Assembly: GCA_018806985.1 (NCBI GenBank)
Contig: JADANN010000146.1
Coordinates: 806,001-870,000 of the forward strand
Length of the DNA stretch: 64,000 nucleotides
Origin: Angiostrongylus vasorum
Taxonomy: Eukaryota; Nematoda; Chromadorea; Rhabditida; Metastrongylidae
Direction of reading: 5' to 3'
Shown in pieces: positions 11,001-20,867 of the stretch; within the stretch, counting starts at the first letter, position 1, and every line of letters starts with the position of its first letter. The notes beneath the pieces were generated by a model. The model worked only from the letters and a program-made list of their open reading frames with translations, searched no databases and had not been told where the DNA came from. The position numbers and the translations under genes are program-made.

Positions 11001-14000
11001 GTCGGAATATTGCGAAGCAGAGAATTTTCCCAGAAAGGCGGAACTGTTTTAATAGGTAGATGAAGCTAGTAACTGTATACGACAATCGATGCCTTTCGGG
11101 AGCCTTTTCCAGTGCTGGTAAAAGTTGTTGTTACTAGAAGAAAGAAACATCACCGACAAGCTCTGCTGCATTTTGCAAACGTTGATTGAATTCCCAACGA
11201 TTTTGGTGAATGACGTATAAACTTGCTGCTTATTTAGAAATAGGTAGTTATCAAACACATGAGTACAAGTCATTTTACTCGAAAGTAAAACAGCCTGGAT
11301 ACTTGAATGAATCTTTTACACAAAACTTACAGGATGCAGCACGCTTACAAATACTCTGTTCGCTAAGCGACCATCGCTTATTGTGATGACCAGTTCCATA
11401 TACGGTGACGTCTTCTCACACCATTCTGAGATCCATAACTAGTTTGGTGCTACTGGTTGCTATGGCTATGAATCAGTATCGTGCGTTCTCATCCACAGCG
11501 AGCTCTTCGAGAATGACGGGAGAAGATATTTCATTGCCTTCAAAAATTGGAGCAAGCGACAAATCTTTGTTTTTAGAGAAGATATGCCTACTTAAAAGGA
11601 CAAAGCTTTCATTGTTAATCAATCCCCTGAAGGATGCGCCGTGCAATCGACTTCATTAAGCATCGTTTGGAGGTGATCGAATGCATATCTAGCCTTTACA
11701 ATGACTCGCGGTGGTCTACCGATGTATCGAGCCAGTGCTGCTATGTCCCAGCCAAGTCTGGTACCAATTTGCGACTCCGGAGGGATGGAAGGCTTGGTGA
11801 GCCAAGGGCTCGAGGATCGGAACCGTGTGTGAATCGCAGGGCGCCTCCGACAATTGTGCCACACGCGCCCAATTGTTACTGATAGAGTGAATAATTATTT
11901 ATTTACTTGTTCTCATGATCGAACTTCACATATTGTAAGGATCCTAGCACTTCTTTCATTCGCCTAGTTGTAAGATGTACTTCATCGATGAACATGTCCA
12001 GATTTACGAGTGGTATTCGTCCACCAGTGTCTTCGACATGAACGTCGTTGAATGCTGGTGGAGTCAATTCCTTCTAGAGGGAAAACTTCAATAGAGTGGT
12101 TTCACGTCTTTACCGCAGAGGCAATCGCCATTCTTTGCGGATCGGAGGTAGCTTTTCCTAAGGCAGTACACTGAAAATTCCTCGACTCCCGGGATGAAGA
12201 GCTTGGTTGGCCGAGGCTAGGTTCAAACCAACGACCGCACGCATGTTGGACAACACCTTTGGCCAATGTGCTTCCCACTGCCTCTTTACATGACAGTCCA
12301 GAACTTTAGCAGACTCAAAACATATTACTATCACGGACGATAGTAGAAGAAATTAACGAAAATTTTACTGGAGACTTCCTCATAACTCATGATGATGAGC
12401 AATCCATGTATTCAAATACAAGTTCAATCCTAAACAACAACTTTGTTGAGCTGTAGTAACTATTCCCTAAATATAACATCAATGATGCTGAGATATTTGC
12501 AAAACTCCAGAACGCAGGTGTCTACGGTTGGGAACGAACGCGCTATTACTCTTTCCGGGGACTAATGCATTCACTGCCACACCATGCGGGTCCTTCGTTT
12601 CGCCTGTCTCTCAGCTAGTTCTATCGATCTCTGCCCTCAGCAATCACCCATCAGCTGGATTGATTTGGGGGGGGCCCAAATCGGCAACGAACTCAGTTAA
12701 GCTGAAGCTATAGTTATAATCACAATTTCAACTTATTATTTACTGCCTACTCTTTTTAATGGCAGGGTATATATTGCGAAATATAACTTCAATGATGCTG
12801 AGATATTTGCAAAACTCCGGACCGTTACTCTCCGGTAAGGACAATAGCGCATTCGCTCCCCACCGCAGACACCTGCGGTCCGGAGTTTTGTAAATATCTC
12901 AGCGTCATTGAAGTTATATTTCCCAATATATACCCTGCCATTAAAAAGAGTAGGCAGTAAATAATAAGTTGAAATTATTCCCTAAATAGTTCCTATTTCT
13001 ATATCATCGTAAGTTTGCTATATTAACTGTTTACCTGTAATCACCACACATCCATTCTTGCACCTTCTGTCACTTGTTTCTCAACAACCATCTCATGCAT
13101 CTGCATTGCAGATGGCTGGAAAGGGATTCTGTAACTTCTTGAATAAACCGCTCTTTTTTGTCCGACAGTTCGGGGACTAAATGAGCGGCTGTTGGCTGCA
13201 TCTACTTTCTAGAATTTGCCGTTCCAATCAACTTTTTGTATAAGCCACTGCATCGCTGTCTCATCCACTTTCTCTATAAGCTATTGCAGAGCTTTCACGA
13301 ATCTTCGGTGCAAGTATTTCTATTAGATTGTCCTAGTTGAGAAACTTCTAGAACCTCTCTCTGAGCACTGTCTCTACTCCCTCTATAAAAGCCCAACCCA
13401 TCTACAGAAGGAAAATAGGGAGTACTATTAGTCATTAAGGGAGCGCCTGTGTTTCAGTCCTGCAGTGCTCCAATATCTCGGAATTCCGGTGCCTCATTCA
13501 CCCAGTGTTCCAGCTCCAGTGTTCCATTGTTTTGCCGGGCTTCCTTCAACTTCAAGTGTCTCACTCATCCTTATCCCAAGTTCGCTCGTGCCCATTAGCT
13601 CAACTAGCCATCTTCAAATCGTGTATATTGTACACTCTTGTAATTCCTGTAAACAGTGTTATACCCAAACATGAGACTGTTCTCTGTGCCAACGTCAAAA
13701 AGTCCTGCGTGGGAAACTCGTATAAAGTCGAGCATTCTACTTCGCATTAGTAATTTTTCTATGTCGAAGACTGACCCGAGGTCTTACATTCCATTGCACC
13801 AACTAATACATTTAGTGCAATGGTTAATCCGAATCGAACTCCATGCTCAAAGCAACAAGCCGATCGCCGTTACCATTCTACCACTCCACAGCACCAACTA
13901 ATACATGAATAGATTTTACTAAAGTCACGAAAATCTGAAAAAGTTTGGGCTTCGAAGACTAGGAAAATATTGGCGGACTATCGAAGTAAAGGATTATTAG

Positions 14001-16604
14001 GATATTAATGTTGGTGTTCTAATTTACTCCTAGAAAACAGCTGTTTTTACAGGAAGGAAAAAAAAAGAGGAACGAAGGGATTTTTAAAAAAGCTTGTAAT
14101 GCCGCGCTAAGATTGGAGTTAAGGATTTGCAGCTTTTGTGAACGGTCTAATCCAGAGAATCAGCGGATATCTTTTTCATGATAAAAACCATGAGGGATTT
14201 AAATGATGATTAGGGCTTTACCTTATTTCAGCCGTTTTTAGATTTCAATATTGGTCAAATATAAACTTTCTTCAGAATCGGCATTACAAATAAGAAGATA
14301 GAACTCACCTGTGTAAGGTAATTTTGACGTCGATTCGAAGTGATAATTCGGATTTCTAGTGGACTGAACTGAAACATTAGGAATAAATATTCAAGTTGCA
14401 GTCTCAAAATTTGTAGTTCAAATATTTTACAATATTTTAAAAAAAATTACCAGGGAGTCACTAGATGAATTCCTCAGTTTGAAGCGTTCAATTTCTAGCT
14501 TCTTGGGTAGTTAAACTAACATGGAGTTGATTTAGATGTTTATTTGGCTATTTTTTCGACGTCTTCGTCTTCTTCGTGCCAACGATCCAATAAAAATATT
14601 GTTCTGTTCAAATTTTCTCTGAGCCCGGCTTTGACCCGTTGGGAGAGAACTGAGCGCGAAAAGAGCAACTACAAACAGCTTGGTGCAACATTAAAAGGAA
14701 AGTAAGCATCTTTGGACACTTCTGAAGATTTTGGAGTAGATTAGTCTACATGTTACACATATTTACTGGGGATGAATCCAAACTTCCTTCCACAATCCGC
14801 AAGCCGTTTGATCGAGAGCTTTTCGCGAATCTATTTCCCAGAAGATAAACTACATATTCTCATGGATACAAAAACGCATGGGTACATATAATTACATGCT
14901 TACAAGCCAACCTGGCGCAGAATGAACAATAAGCCTAAGTACCGAATCCGTCCGCGCCTCTAGAAATGGTATATAGCTGTTTATACAGACGAATAACCTC
15001 CTATTTGTCTCTTGGTAATATGCCACTTTAGAACCACTCACCTAAAGAACATATGTGGAAGATCCTACTTCTAAGGATAAAGCATGAAGCATACGACGTT
15101 GATGTGCCACATAGAGGCGTGCTAGTCATTCAATTCGAATCGTTGAATCACTCTGGTTAATGAATGCATATTTAACTCATGCAGTGGCAAGATGCCAATA
15201 CCTCAGGCTTGTTTTTTATCTTCTCAGATCAAATTTGTACTAATTTGTTGGTCCTGCATGGATAAAGGGCTTCGTTTGTCTACAGCGTTAAATCGAGACA
15301 CCACGTGTATTGTAAGCACCTTTAATCCCTCACTCTCAATAACTACGCTGCAAGCATCCTCCACACATATGCGACTACTATTAAATGTGTTGTTAAGATA
15401 AAGACCACCCTAGCGTGGTAGAAGCAAGTGGTTCACATCATGGACCCATAGCGATATCACGAAGGCTAAATGGCTCGCTTTGTCTCATTAAGAGTACAAG
15501 TCGCAATATTCACTACCAATGGACGTGCCACGTTACACCGCGAAAATCTGTCTCAATATCTCTTACATGAAAAAGATATATGGGAGACTCAAACTTGAGA
15601 CATAAAACTGAGTTATCAACAGATACGAAAAAGCAAAAATATATGTTTTGTTAGCTTTTTATTTGCTACCTGCTATAACTTTTCACGGCTGGGTATGATG
15701 TGATATAAAACCACAACGTTGCGGAGATATTCGCAAAATTTGGACGCCAGCCCATATCGAGCCACGTTTACCTATTTCCAGGGCTCACGTACTACACGTT
15801 GCACTACTGAGGTTCTTGGTTTGCGTTTCTCTCGGCTAGTTTTCAACCTAACGCTGCCATCAGCAATCACCCTTCAGCGGGATTGATCTGGGGAGCGCAA
15901 AACGGCAATGAACCCAATTAGGCTGAGGCTTTAGTCGAAATCACAATAATAACCTTTTATTTGCTGCCTACTATGATTTTTCACGTTCACGTTTTCTATG
16001 TCACTTTACTACAACTTTAATTTAATCTCAATTTCGTGGTTGTATTCCACATCATACCCTGCTGTGAAAAATTATTGTAGGCAGCAAATAAAAGGTCGAC
16101 GTTGTAATTGCGACTACAGCCTCAGCTTAACTGGGATCAATGCCGACTTGTGCTCCCCAGATCAGTCCCACTGACGGGTGATTGCTGATGGCTGTGTTAG
16201 GTAGAAAACTAGCTGAGAGTAGAGTAACTCAAAGCAAGGGTTTCAGCGATGCAGTGGTAAAACGCGAGCCCCCGGAAAGGGCAATCGTGGTTCGATTTGG
16301 CCCGGGATTTAGGCTTTGCGAATATCTCTGCAACACTGTGTTTATATGTTTTGCTATCAAGCCAAAAGCGCTCATTAACACTCACATGGTCTGACTCCTT
16401 GATCACCTGCCTATAGATGGATTCGGAAATGTTTAATCGATATCTATTCAAAGCACTGTCGTTGTGAATAAGACGCTTAGGGAAATAGGTTTCTTCACCA
16501 GAAATACTCGGAATATGGCGACAGAGAATACGAAGTGACAGTTTCCAAATGGTCAAACATATGAGTGACGCTATCGCGTTTGTGGTGAAATCATACCATC
16601 TCAT
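5062..16604 (-). CDS. PGAP4/TMEM246-like GPI-GalNAc transferase, 7 exons
   Basis: Exons on the minus strand: 16604-16386, 14368-14309, 10114-9979, 9117-9024, 6205-5954, 5494-5413, 5367-5062. Every junction keeps phase; the total is 1149 nt, or 382 aa, close to the roughly 400 aa of vertebrate PGAP4. Exon 1 gives an N-terminal membrane anchor (about residues 9-27). Exons 2-4 carry RIITSNRRQNYLTQ, LELCNVE and EALDYWNCLN. Exon 5 has YVLLLEDDALV, with the acidic metal-site motif EDD at about 192-194, and the first strand of a membrane hairpin. Exon 6 gives the second strand. Exon 7 has AESCCTPAVLF and GRQTDTNLVVHIGSMSS. PGAP4 adds side-chain GalNAc to GPI anchors in the Golgi. Donors are mostly GTGAGT, GTAAGT or GTTAGT; the exon 5 donor (GTACTA) is weak and could instead lie at 5965 or 6004. 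Large introns hold SINEs, foldbacks and PLE ends. Confidence 0.85.
5515..5705 (-). mobile_element. Old SINE-A-like relic
   Basis: It lies in a PGAP4 intron. The minus strand shows a B-box-like GTTGGTTCGACCC and an A-box region with GTGGTTAG upstream of a body that aligns loosely with SINE-A (GGATGGAAAG, GGCCTACGGACGTATC). It is highly diverged. Confidence 0.5.
6234..6510 (+). mobile_element. SINE-A copy
   Basis: tRNA-like head GGTGCAGTAGTCGG, shared body (CCATCTCTCCGGGGTCGG, CGATACATCGGTAGGCCACC) and tail TTGATCAACGCTAAGAGC. It sits in a PGAP4 intron next to the PLE palindrome. The B box is poor. Confidence 0.85.
6517..7066 (-). mobile_element. PLE 3' end, left arm of palindrome
   Basis: Minus-strand 3' part of a Penelope-like element: a decayed GIY-YIG endonuclease C-terminus, then the tail with the hammerhead-like motif and a terminus reading TTGTTTTGTATTGTG. 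It is a diverged inverted copy of 7075-7650; the two 5'-truncated ends face each other across a short AT-rich centre built from repeats of TATCCGTATAAA. Confidence 0.85.
6576..6616 (-). ncRNA. Hammerhead-like motif in PLE tail
   Basis: In sense order: GGCT, CTGAAGA, A, GGC-GATACT-GCC (3-bp stem II), GAAA, CGTC, AGCT. GGCT can pair with AGCT (one G-U) as stem I, and ACGT can form a minimal palindromic stem III. One extra A lies between the CUGAAGA box and stem II compared with the textbook core. Hammerheads are known in PLE terminal repeats; cleavage here is unproven. Confidence 0.45.
7035..7346 (+). pseudogene. PLE GIY-YIG endonuclease, C-terminal part
   Basis: Open to the stop at 7346, with TPLGTHRIQKHSGDDF, the KLLEAF block (catalytic-type Glu) and the AKNP block (conserved Asn). 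It matches the intact domain at 31709-32038, but the N-terminal half with the YIG motif is missing through 5' truncation at the palindrome centre, so it cannot form a working nuclease. The part before about 7080 comes from the junction, not from the domain. Confidence 0.8.
7075..7650 (+). mobile_element. PLE 3' end, right arm of palindrome
   Basis: Partial GIY-YIG coding sequence, non-coding tail, hammerhead-like motif (7542-7577) and terminus TTAACAACCTCGCGATTGCT. Inverted relative to 6517-7066. It is continuous on its right with a further PLE-type sequence (GAAAGTCGATCCTGGGAGC). Confidence 0.85.
7542..7577 (+). ncRNA. Hammerhead-like motif in PLE tail
   Basis: GGCT (7542-7545), CTGAAGA (7546-7552), GAAA (7566-7569), CGTC (7570-7573), AGCT (7574-7577). 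Stem I pairs. Stem II is weakened here (GGC opposite TCC), so this copy is probably less active than its partner at 6576-6616, if either is active. Confidence 0.35.
7690..8010 (+). mobile_element. Small PLE-tail unit with internal inverted repeat
   Basis: Same organisation as 27690-27995: TTGTTGAGCTGATGCGAG, then a CTCTGAGGAAGGCG..GTTGAAATGCC motif (hammerhead-like, 7811-7848), a CAA/ACA-rich stretch, ACGAAAACTTATACCA, and GAAAGTCGGTC. The left and right portions are imperfectly complementary. It is about 300 bp, non-coding and bordered by PLE sequence. Confidence 0.6.
8011..8224. other. Unassigned intronic stretch
   Basis: PGAP4 intron. No repeat match or exon seen. Confidence 0.4.
8225..8380 (+). 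mobile_element. Diverged SINE-A fragment
   Basis: CAACCATGTTTTCCATCC and CCAAACTTGTCTGC align with the SINE-A body (CCAAGCCTTCCATCC..CCAGACTTGTCTGG). The head is barely recognisable. Confidence 0.5.
8560..8770 (-). mobile_element. Diverged SINE-A fragment
   Basis: Tail-to-body order of SINE-A on the minus strand: GCTCGGTTTTGATCAATT, GAATTCGACTT, GGTGATTAAATGCAAATCTGG, CAGTGCTGCTATC. It is 3'-complete and diverged, and the tRNA head is missing. Confidence 0.65.
9235..9715. mobile_element. SINE-B inverted pair (foldback)
   Basis: A minus-oriented SINE-B (9235-9515) is followed by a plus-oriented partial copy (about 9545-9715). Arms of about 170 bp are complementary (ATATTTGCAAAACTCTGGAC..GTCCAGAGTTTTGCAAATAT), leaving about 100 bp of loop. 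The head has tRNA-like boxes (GGTGTGATGGTG and GTTCGTTCCCC). It sits in a PGAP4 intron between exons 3 and 4. Confidence 0.85.
10263..10545 (-). mobile_element. SINE-A copy, well preserved
   Basis: On the minus strand: A box TGGCGCAGTGG, B box GGAATCGATCC, body, tail ending near GAACTTTATC and a T-rich end. It is one of the least diverged copies. It forms the tail side of the module repeated at 25197-26812. Confidence 0.92.
10546..11595. repeat. 1.05-kb module duplicated at 25475-26535
   Basis: Unique-looking DNA that recurs at 25475-26535 in the same order and orientation with scattered substitutions and small indels, flanked in both places by minus-oriented SINE-A copies. A plus-strand open stretch at 11405-11659 (hydrophobic start like a signal peptide) differs from its partner by a 3-base in-frame indel, but most other differences change amino acids, so coding is doubtful. 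Confidence 0.85.
11596..11874 (-). mobile_element. SINE-A copy
   Basis: Minus-strand head GGCGCGTGTGGCACAATTG with a decayed A box, body and tail AAAGCTTTGTCC. It is the head-side SINE of the duplicated module. Confidence 0.9.
11930..12085. repeat. Possible family D relic
   Basis: GGATCCTAGCACTTCT and CGTCGTTGAATGCTGGTGGAG resemble the two ends of family D. The match is weak and the centre differs. Confidence 0.3.
12130..12285 (-). mobile_element. Old tRNA-like SINE relic
   Basis: The minus strand has a B-box-like GTTGGTTTGAACC and a body similar to the relic at 5515-5705 (GACTCCCGGGATGAAGAGC). Diverged. Confidence 0.4.
12475..12990. mobile_element. SINE-B inverted copies with a perfect tail hairpin
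   Basis: A minus-oriented copy (12475-12760) is followed by a short hairpin (12770-12960) whose arms share ATATTTGCAAAACTCCGGAC and its complement and are capped by CAGGGTATAT..ATATACCCTG. The hairpin loop keeps only part of the tRNA-like head. Confidence 0.85.
13070..13700 (+). promoter_or_regulatory. Possible solo-LTR-like region with TATA box
   Basis: CTCTATAAAAGCCC at 13381-13394 is a good TATA box, followed about 30-60 bases on by CAGTCCTGCAG and a pyrimidine-rich stretch, with AATAAACC upstream. The layout resembles the U3-R-U5 order of an LTR. No second copy, primer-binding site or clear TG..CA ends were found, so an ordinary promoter is equally possible. Confidence 0.25.
13780..13885 (-). 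mobile_element. tRNA-like SINE relic (third group)
   Basis: Minus strand: TGGTAGAATGGTAACGG (A-box-like) and GAGCATGGAGTTCGATTCGG (B-box-like). It shares GAGCATGG and AGTTCGATTC with 50610-50742. A true tRNA is unlikely because no matching acceptor stem is seen. Confidence 0.4.
13910..14300. other. Unassigned intronic stretch
   Basis: Between PGAP4 exons 2 and 3. AT-rich, no feature recognised. Confidence 0.4.
14375..15650. other. Unassigned intronic stretch
   Basis: PGAP4 intron 1. A faint SINE-A resemblance on the minus strand around 15160-15330 (GAATGCATATTTA, CCACGTGTAT) is too weak to call. Confidence 0.35.
15655..16345. mobile_element. SINE-B inverted pair, older subtype
   Basis: Minus copy 15655-15970 and plus copy 16040-16345. 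The plus copy has tRNA-like GATGCAGTGGTAAAACGCG and GGTTCGATTTGG. Shared landmarks are CAGCCTCAGCTTAACTGGG, CGGGTGATTGCTGATGGC and TTTGCGAATATCTC. Both have diverged from the 9.2/61.8-kb subtype. The pair lies just inside intron 1 of PGAP4. Confidence 0.85.
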
Positions 16605-17080
16605 GCATGAACGAAAGCTGTAGATGAGAATTTCTTCTAATATGAACACTGAAAAACGTTGTTGAGCAAATAGGTTTGGTGTTGATAAGAGCGAGATGCG
16701 ACGTAATATGCAACTCATTTGCCAAGTGATAAAAAGATGTATGAAGTGCAACGGTTAGGGAAATTGAACAATACAGAAATAGTGGCTGGTTCGACTGCGT
16801 ACCTGCCTAAAAAGCCTCCTATCTGCTCGAGAAAATATCTGAGAACTGTGTCATTAGTATATTATGGTATTTCCGAAAGAATTAACCCATCCAGCATCGA
16901 GCGAGTTTCATGAAGAAGGAAAATCCCTTAATTCGCACTCGAGATTATACGCGACCCTGCGTGACCTTAGTGCACAACAGATGCGAAACACTGAATCAAA
17001 TGAAGGGAACTCTGAGATCCACAAAACACGTGATATAGGGCCATATAAATATAATAAGAAGAAAAAGACTAAGTTCGACG
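16605..17080 (-). promoter_or_regulatory. Presumed upstream region of the PGAP4-like gene
   Basis: Sequence immediately 5' of the chosen start codon (ATG at 16604-16602). The upstream frame stays open for some 50 codons, so the start could lie further 5', but the chosen Met gives an anchor position like that of other family members. No clear TATA box or splice-leader acceptor was identified. Confidence 0.3.
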
Positions 17081-17084
17081 TGGA

Positions 17085-17290
17085 TCAGTGCGTTAGGGAT
17101 GTGCTACATACTTGACTCTATTGGTAGAATCGCTGACGTGATTGAATGCGTATTTGAGTTATACAATGACTTTCTAAGATTCACCGACATATCAAATCAT
17201 TTTTATCTCCTCAAAAAAGTTTGGTACCAATTTGGGCATCGTAAAATGATGGGAGGATTGATTTATCGGAGCACGGCATCGAACTAAAGA
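17085..17290 (-). mobile_element. Diverged SINE-A relic
   Basis: GACGTGATTGAATGCGTATTTG, ACCGACATATC and TTTGGTACCAATTTG follow the SINE-A order on the minus strand; the tRNA head is lost. Confidence 0.55.
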
Positions 17291-17343
17291 GTACGTATAC
17301 CATAAATAGACGAGACCAAAAATGAACAAATTTGGAGGCGTTT

Positions 17344-17429
17344 GTCAATAATTTGTTGAGATGAAAGAGCAGAGAAGCCGTGACTAGTCAATAATTTCTT
17401 GAGATGGAAGAGCAGAGAAGCCATGACTA
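17344..17429. repeat. 43-bp tandem duplication
   Basis: Two consecutive 43-base units starting GTCAATAATTT and ending GTGACTA/ATGACTA, differing at about three positions. Confidence 0.95.
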
Positions 17430-17621
17430 GATTTTAGGTCGGTCATCACTAGGGTCGGTTGTTAATCCAGTCTTCTTTTCATCAGTTCTAATTAGACTTT
17501 TTCTCCTCTTTCATTTTTTTTACCATTTTCTGTCATTTTTCAACGAAGAGACGTAAGAGTAAAATAATTTTGTAAATTGCGAAACAACAAAAAGCAAATA
17601 AGTTAAATAAATAAAAGGATA

Positions 17622-17893
17622 AAGGATAAAGCTCTCGGCGTTGATCAATCCCTGAGGAATGCGCCATGCGTTCGACTTCATTAAGCATCGTTTGGAGGTG
17701 ATTTAATGCATATTTGGCCTTTACAATGACTCGCTGTACCGATGTATCGACCCAGTGCTGCTATCCTCCCAGACAAGTTTGGTACCAATTTACCGACGCC
17801 GAAGGAATGGAAAGCTTTGTAGGCCATAGGCGCCGGGATCGATTACACGTGTGTGCTGCAGGGCGCCTCCGACCACTGCGCCACACACGCCCA
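17622..17893 (-). mobile_element. SINE-A copy, well preserved
   Basis: Minus-strand head GGGCGTGTGTGGCGCAGTGG, body and tail GAGAGCTTTATCC, with the T-rich end extended as a duplicated TTTATCC unit. Confidence 0.92.
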
Positions 17894-18164
17894 AATGAAT
17901 AAATATAAATACATCAAACTTCGTTGTAAATAAATCGAATGAAGTGCGAACATGGCAAAGGTGGATTTCAGAATGCCGGCATTCAAAAACAAAAAAGTAT
18001 CTATGACGCTTCTGAAACATACATTTAAGTCATTTCTGAATGCAGCGAAATTAAAGCAGTGGCTGTTAAATGTCTTTAGAAAGAAGTTTGCTTTCCCAGT
18101 ATTAAAAGTGAAATGGATCGGAAGTGAAGAAAATTGTTCGGAGCAAATACTAGAATGAAGTTTT

Positions 18165-18560
18165 TGACTTATTATTTACTGCCTACTCTTTTTAGCGGCA
18201 GGGTATGCGTTGCGAAATTCGTTCCACACCGCAGACACCTGCGGTCCGGAGTTTTGCAAATATCTCAGCATCACTAAAAGTTATATTTCGCACTAAATTG
18301 TGATTATAACTGCAGCCTCAGCTTAACTGGGTTCGTTGCCGATTTGGGCCCCCCCAGATCAATCCCGCTGACGGGTGATTGCTGATGGCAAAAGATCAAT
18401 AGAACTAGCTGAGAGACAGGCGAAACGAAGGACCCGCATGGTGTGGTGGTGAGCGCGCTACTCCCCGGAAAGGACAATAGCGCGTTCGTTCCCCACCGCA
18501 GACACCTGCTGTCCGGAGTTTTGCAAATATCTCAGCATCATTAAAAGTTATATTTCGCAA
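18165..18560. mobile_element. SINE-B copies, inverted/nested
   Basis: A short piece of tail and head (18165-18300) leads into a nearly complete plus-oriented copy (18300-18560), with CAGCCTCAGCTTAACTGGG, the tRNA-like head GGTGTGGTGGTGAGCGCG and TTTGCAAATATCTCAGCATC. Confidence 0.85.
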
Positions 18561-19490
18561 CTGGAATGAAGTTATTTGAAGAATGGAAAGAATGTGCTGT
18601 CTTTTTTATGAACACTCTCTAACAAGATTGGGCAGCTACTCAAAATGACATATTCATCGGCAAGATTCTGCTGTTATTTTCTTTTTGTAAGAACTCATTG
18701 ATTAATGGTGAAGTCATCCCATCAAAATCAAAAAGAGTGCAATGAGAAAACGAATACACTGTAGAGAAGCTAACGTAGAATCGGTCTTGAAAGAAGTACA
18801 TTCTTTGATTTTAGAGAGAAGACCCTCGAAGAAAAAAAAATCAAAAAGCAGAGGCCAAATGGAGGAAAACTAGATTAGGGTTAAACCCCTCTAGAAACGA
18901 AGAGACTGACATCATAATGTGTTCTTTAAAAAAAGAAGGACTTTATTAAGTTTAAGAGCACAAATTAAATCAAGGTTTTACGTGGCCAAGGTTCTCAAGC
19001 AAGACTTGTCGTCATGACTACTTTTCGCTCTCTCATCCGTGAGGAAACCGAACGCAAGGTGACAGATAGGCCTCTATCCAATTAGTAATGGCTGGCGACA
19101 GACTATAGTAACAGCTACTTACGACAGATAACAGACGGATTTCTTCCAACTCCAGAAAACAACCTGCTAAATGATTTAAAAAAATGTACATGGTGCTGGT
19201 CTTTGCACAATTCTGATGAACATTCGAGTAAAGAATGACCTGTTTTTTGATGAGAACTTTACAAAGAGTTAAAAAAAACATTACGAAATTGCAAAGCCGT
19301 CATCGAGACAAACCCCGCTTTCATATAGTAAACACGGGCCCTTGAAAGCCATCATTCTTATCATTTTATCGATCTATGACTTTCGAAAGCCATCATATTA
19401 TCGATTGGTCACCTTGTTGATAAAAAAAATATGCAATAAAATTGCTATTGAAAATGTGTCTATTCCACATTCACTAAAAATGTAAGCGAT
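18561..19490. other. Unassigned stretch
   Basis: Only short open stretches, including 19033-19281 (-), without supporting splice or domain signals. Confidence 0.35.
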
Positions 19491-19494
19491 TGGG

Positions 19495-19578
19495 AGCCTC
19501 AGTGGAGCAGTGGGTAACACGTGAGCCCCCCAAGAGTCTAAGTTTTGTAAATATCTTAGCATCATTGTGGTTGTAAGC
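19495..19578 (+). mobile_element. SINE-B head fragment
   Basis: CAGTGGAGCAGTGGGTAACACGTGAGCCCCCC followed by TTTTGTAAATATCTTAGCATC corresponds to the tRNA-like head and start of the tail, with the B box deleted. The long match is interrupted by mismatches. Confidence 0.6.
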
Positions 19579-19579
19579 G

Positions 19580-20860
19580 ATGAGTACACAATTCCTTTAC
19601 TACCTCTCCACGATCCGTTAGTGTAACGAGAAAATCTTTGACTAAAAGATCAAGACTTCTTCATATATTTGTTACCACTACCAGACCTACATACGCAGAA
19701 GATGTCGGAGTTCAACTGGGCTGAATAGTCCACACGTTTGACCGCCAAGTGAATTCAAAAACCTGGGTCGAATTTCAGGAGATGTCAAACATATAACAGA
19801 AATGATAACGTCCTGCTAATCAGAACTCTTCACGAACATCCCGAACGAGAAATGATAACGATTTTAGTGTCTATCGGAACAAATTAACTGAGTATCGTAA
19901 GACTCCAACGAATATAGACACTACTGGTACACCTTGGAACCACACAATAAACAACAAGGGAACAGGTAGCAGTCTACAGATGATGACCAGTGTTATCACG
20001 AAGTCACATCAGCTACAAAGCGACATAGCGCGTCGACTTCCATTATGATACTATTACAGCAACCTATAATGTAGTCCCAACAGTACTTATTGACAAGCAC
20101 GAAATCATAAAATGGTTGAAACCACGGAAGACATTTTATTCCTGTCTTTTCTGCATCTTTCTACGTTTACTTAACAATCCTCTATTTAAAAGTAATCGCA
20201 ACCCACCATGTACTACCACAACCAATGCGAAGCGAAAAGCAATGGAAATATACCGATAACTGCACGAAGTGCAGGGTGCAGTCTAAGGGATATGAAGAGC
20301 TTAGCGTCTCATTTCCGACTGATTGCGATAGAGGATTAAGACGTGATGGCCATAATCGATGATGCTCTAAAGTAACCAGTGTTACTTTCGGCAGCAAATA
20401 ACATTTAAAAAAAAAGCTGGTTAAGCCGAATTATACCAGAAAAAAATGTTTGCGAAACTGTGAGATTAGAGATGAGTATCCATCCCGATAGATGAGGGTA
20501 GAATGTGAGTTTTTGTATTTGTTGACAATTGTTGAACAGCTAACTATCTGAAGTGGGGCGGCAATCGATTTGTCTCCATGCCGGCCCACACTCATCGTTG
20601 TGTACTTCATTGTCATCGCGAATTGTTAACCTCGGATGCTCCAAAAGGTGATGATTTCTCGACGGAATCGAAATTCCTATGAAAACATCTCGTTCATTGA
20701 GCGCTGATGTCGATTCTGTTCGCTTTTCATAGTATTCAAGAGAAACTTAATAGCTCCTAAAGCCCTTTCATTTTCAGTTATTCTGTGTTCATCGACGTGA
20801 CGTGCCTCTATGCTCCTGATCAACTTACAGGTAAACCTTAGCCGACACAGAAGGTTATTC
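19580..20860. other. Unassigned stretch
   Basis: No repeat family of this window and no convincing exon. Confidence 0.35.
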
Positions 20861-20867
20861 TGGAAAA

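Noticed and set aside
11405..11659. A secreted small protein conserved in both copies of the 1.05-kb module
   Set aside because: Although one indel is in frame, most differences between copies change amino acids and the C-terminal end runs into SINE-A.
13780..13885. A genuine tRNA gene
   Set aside because: A and B boxes are present, but no matching acceptor stem or clean anticodon arm could be drawn.
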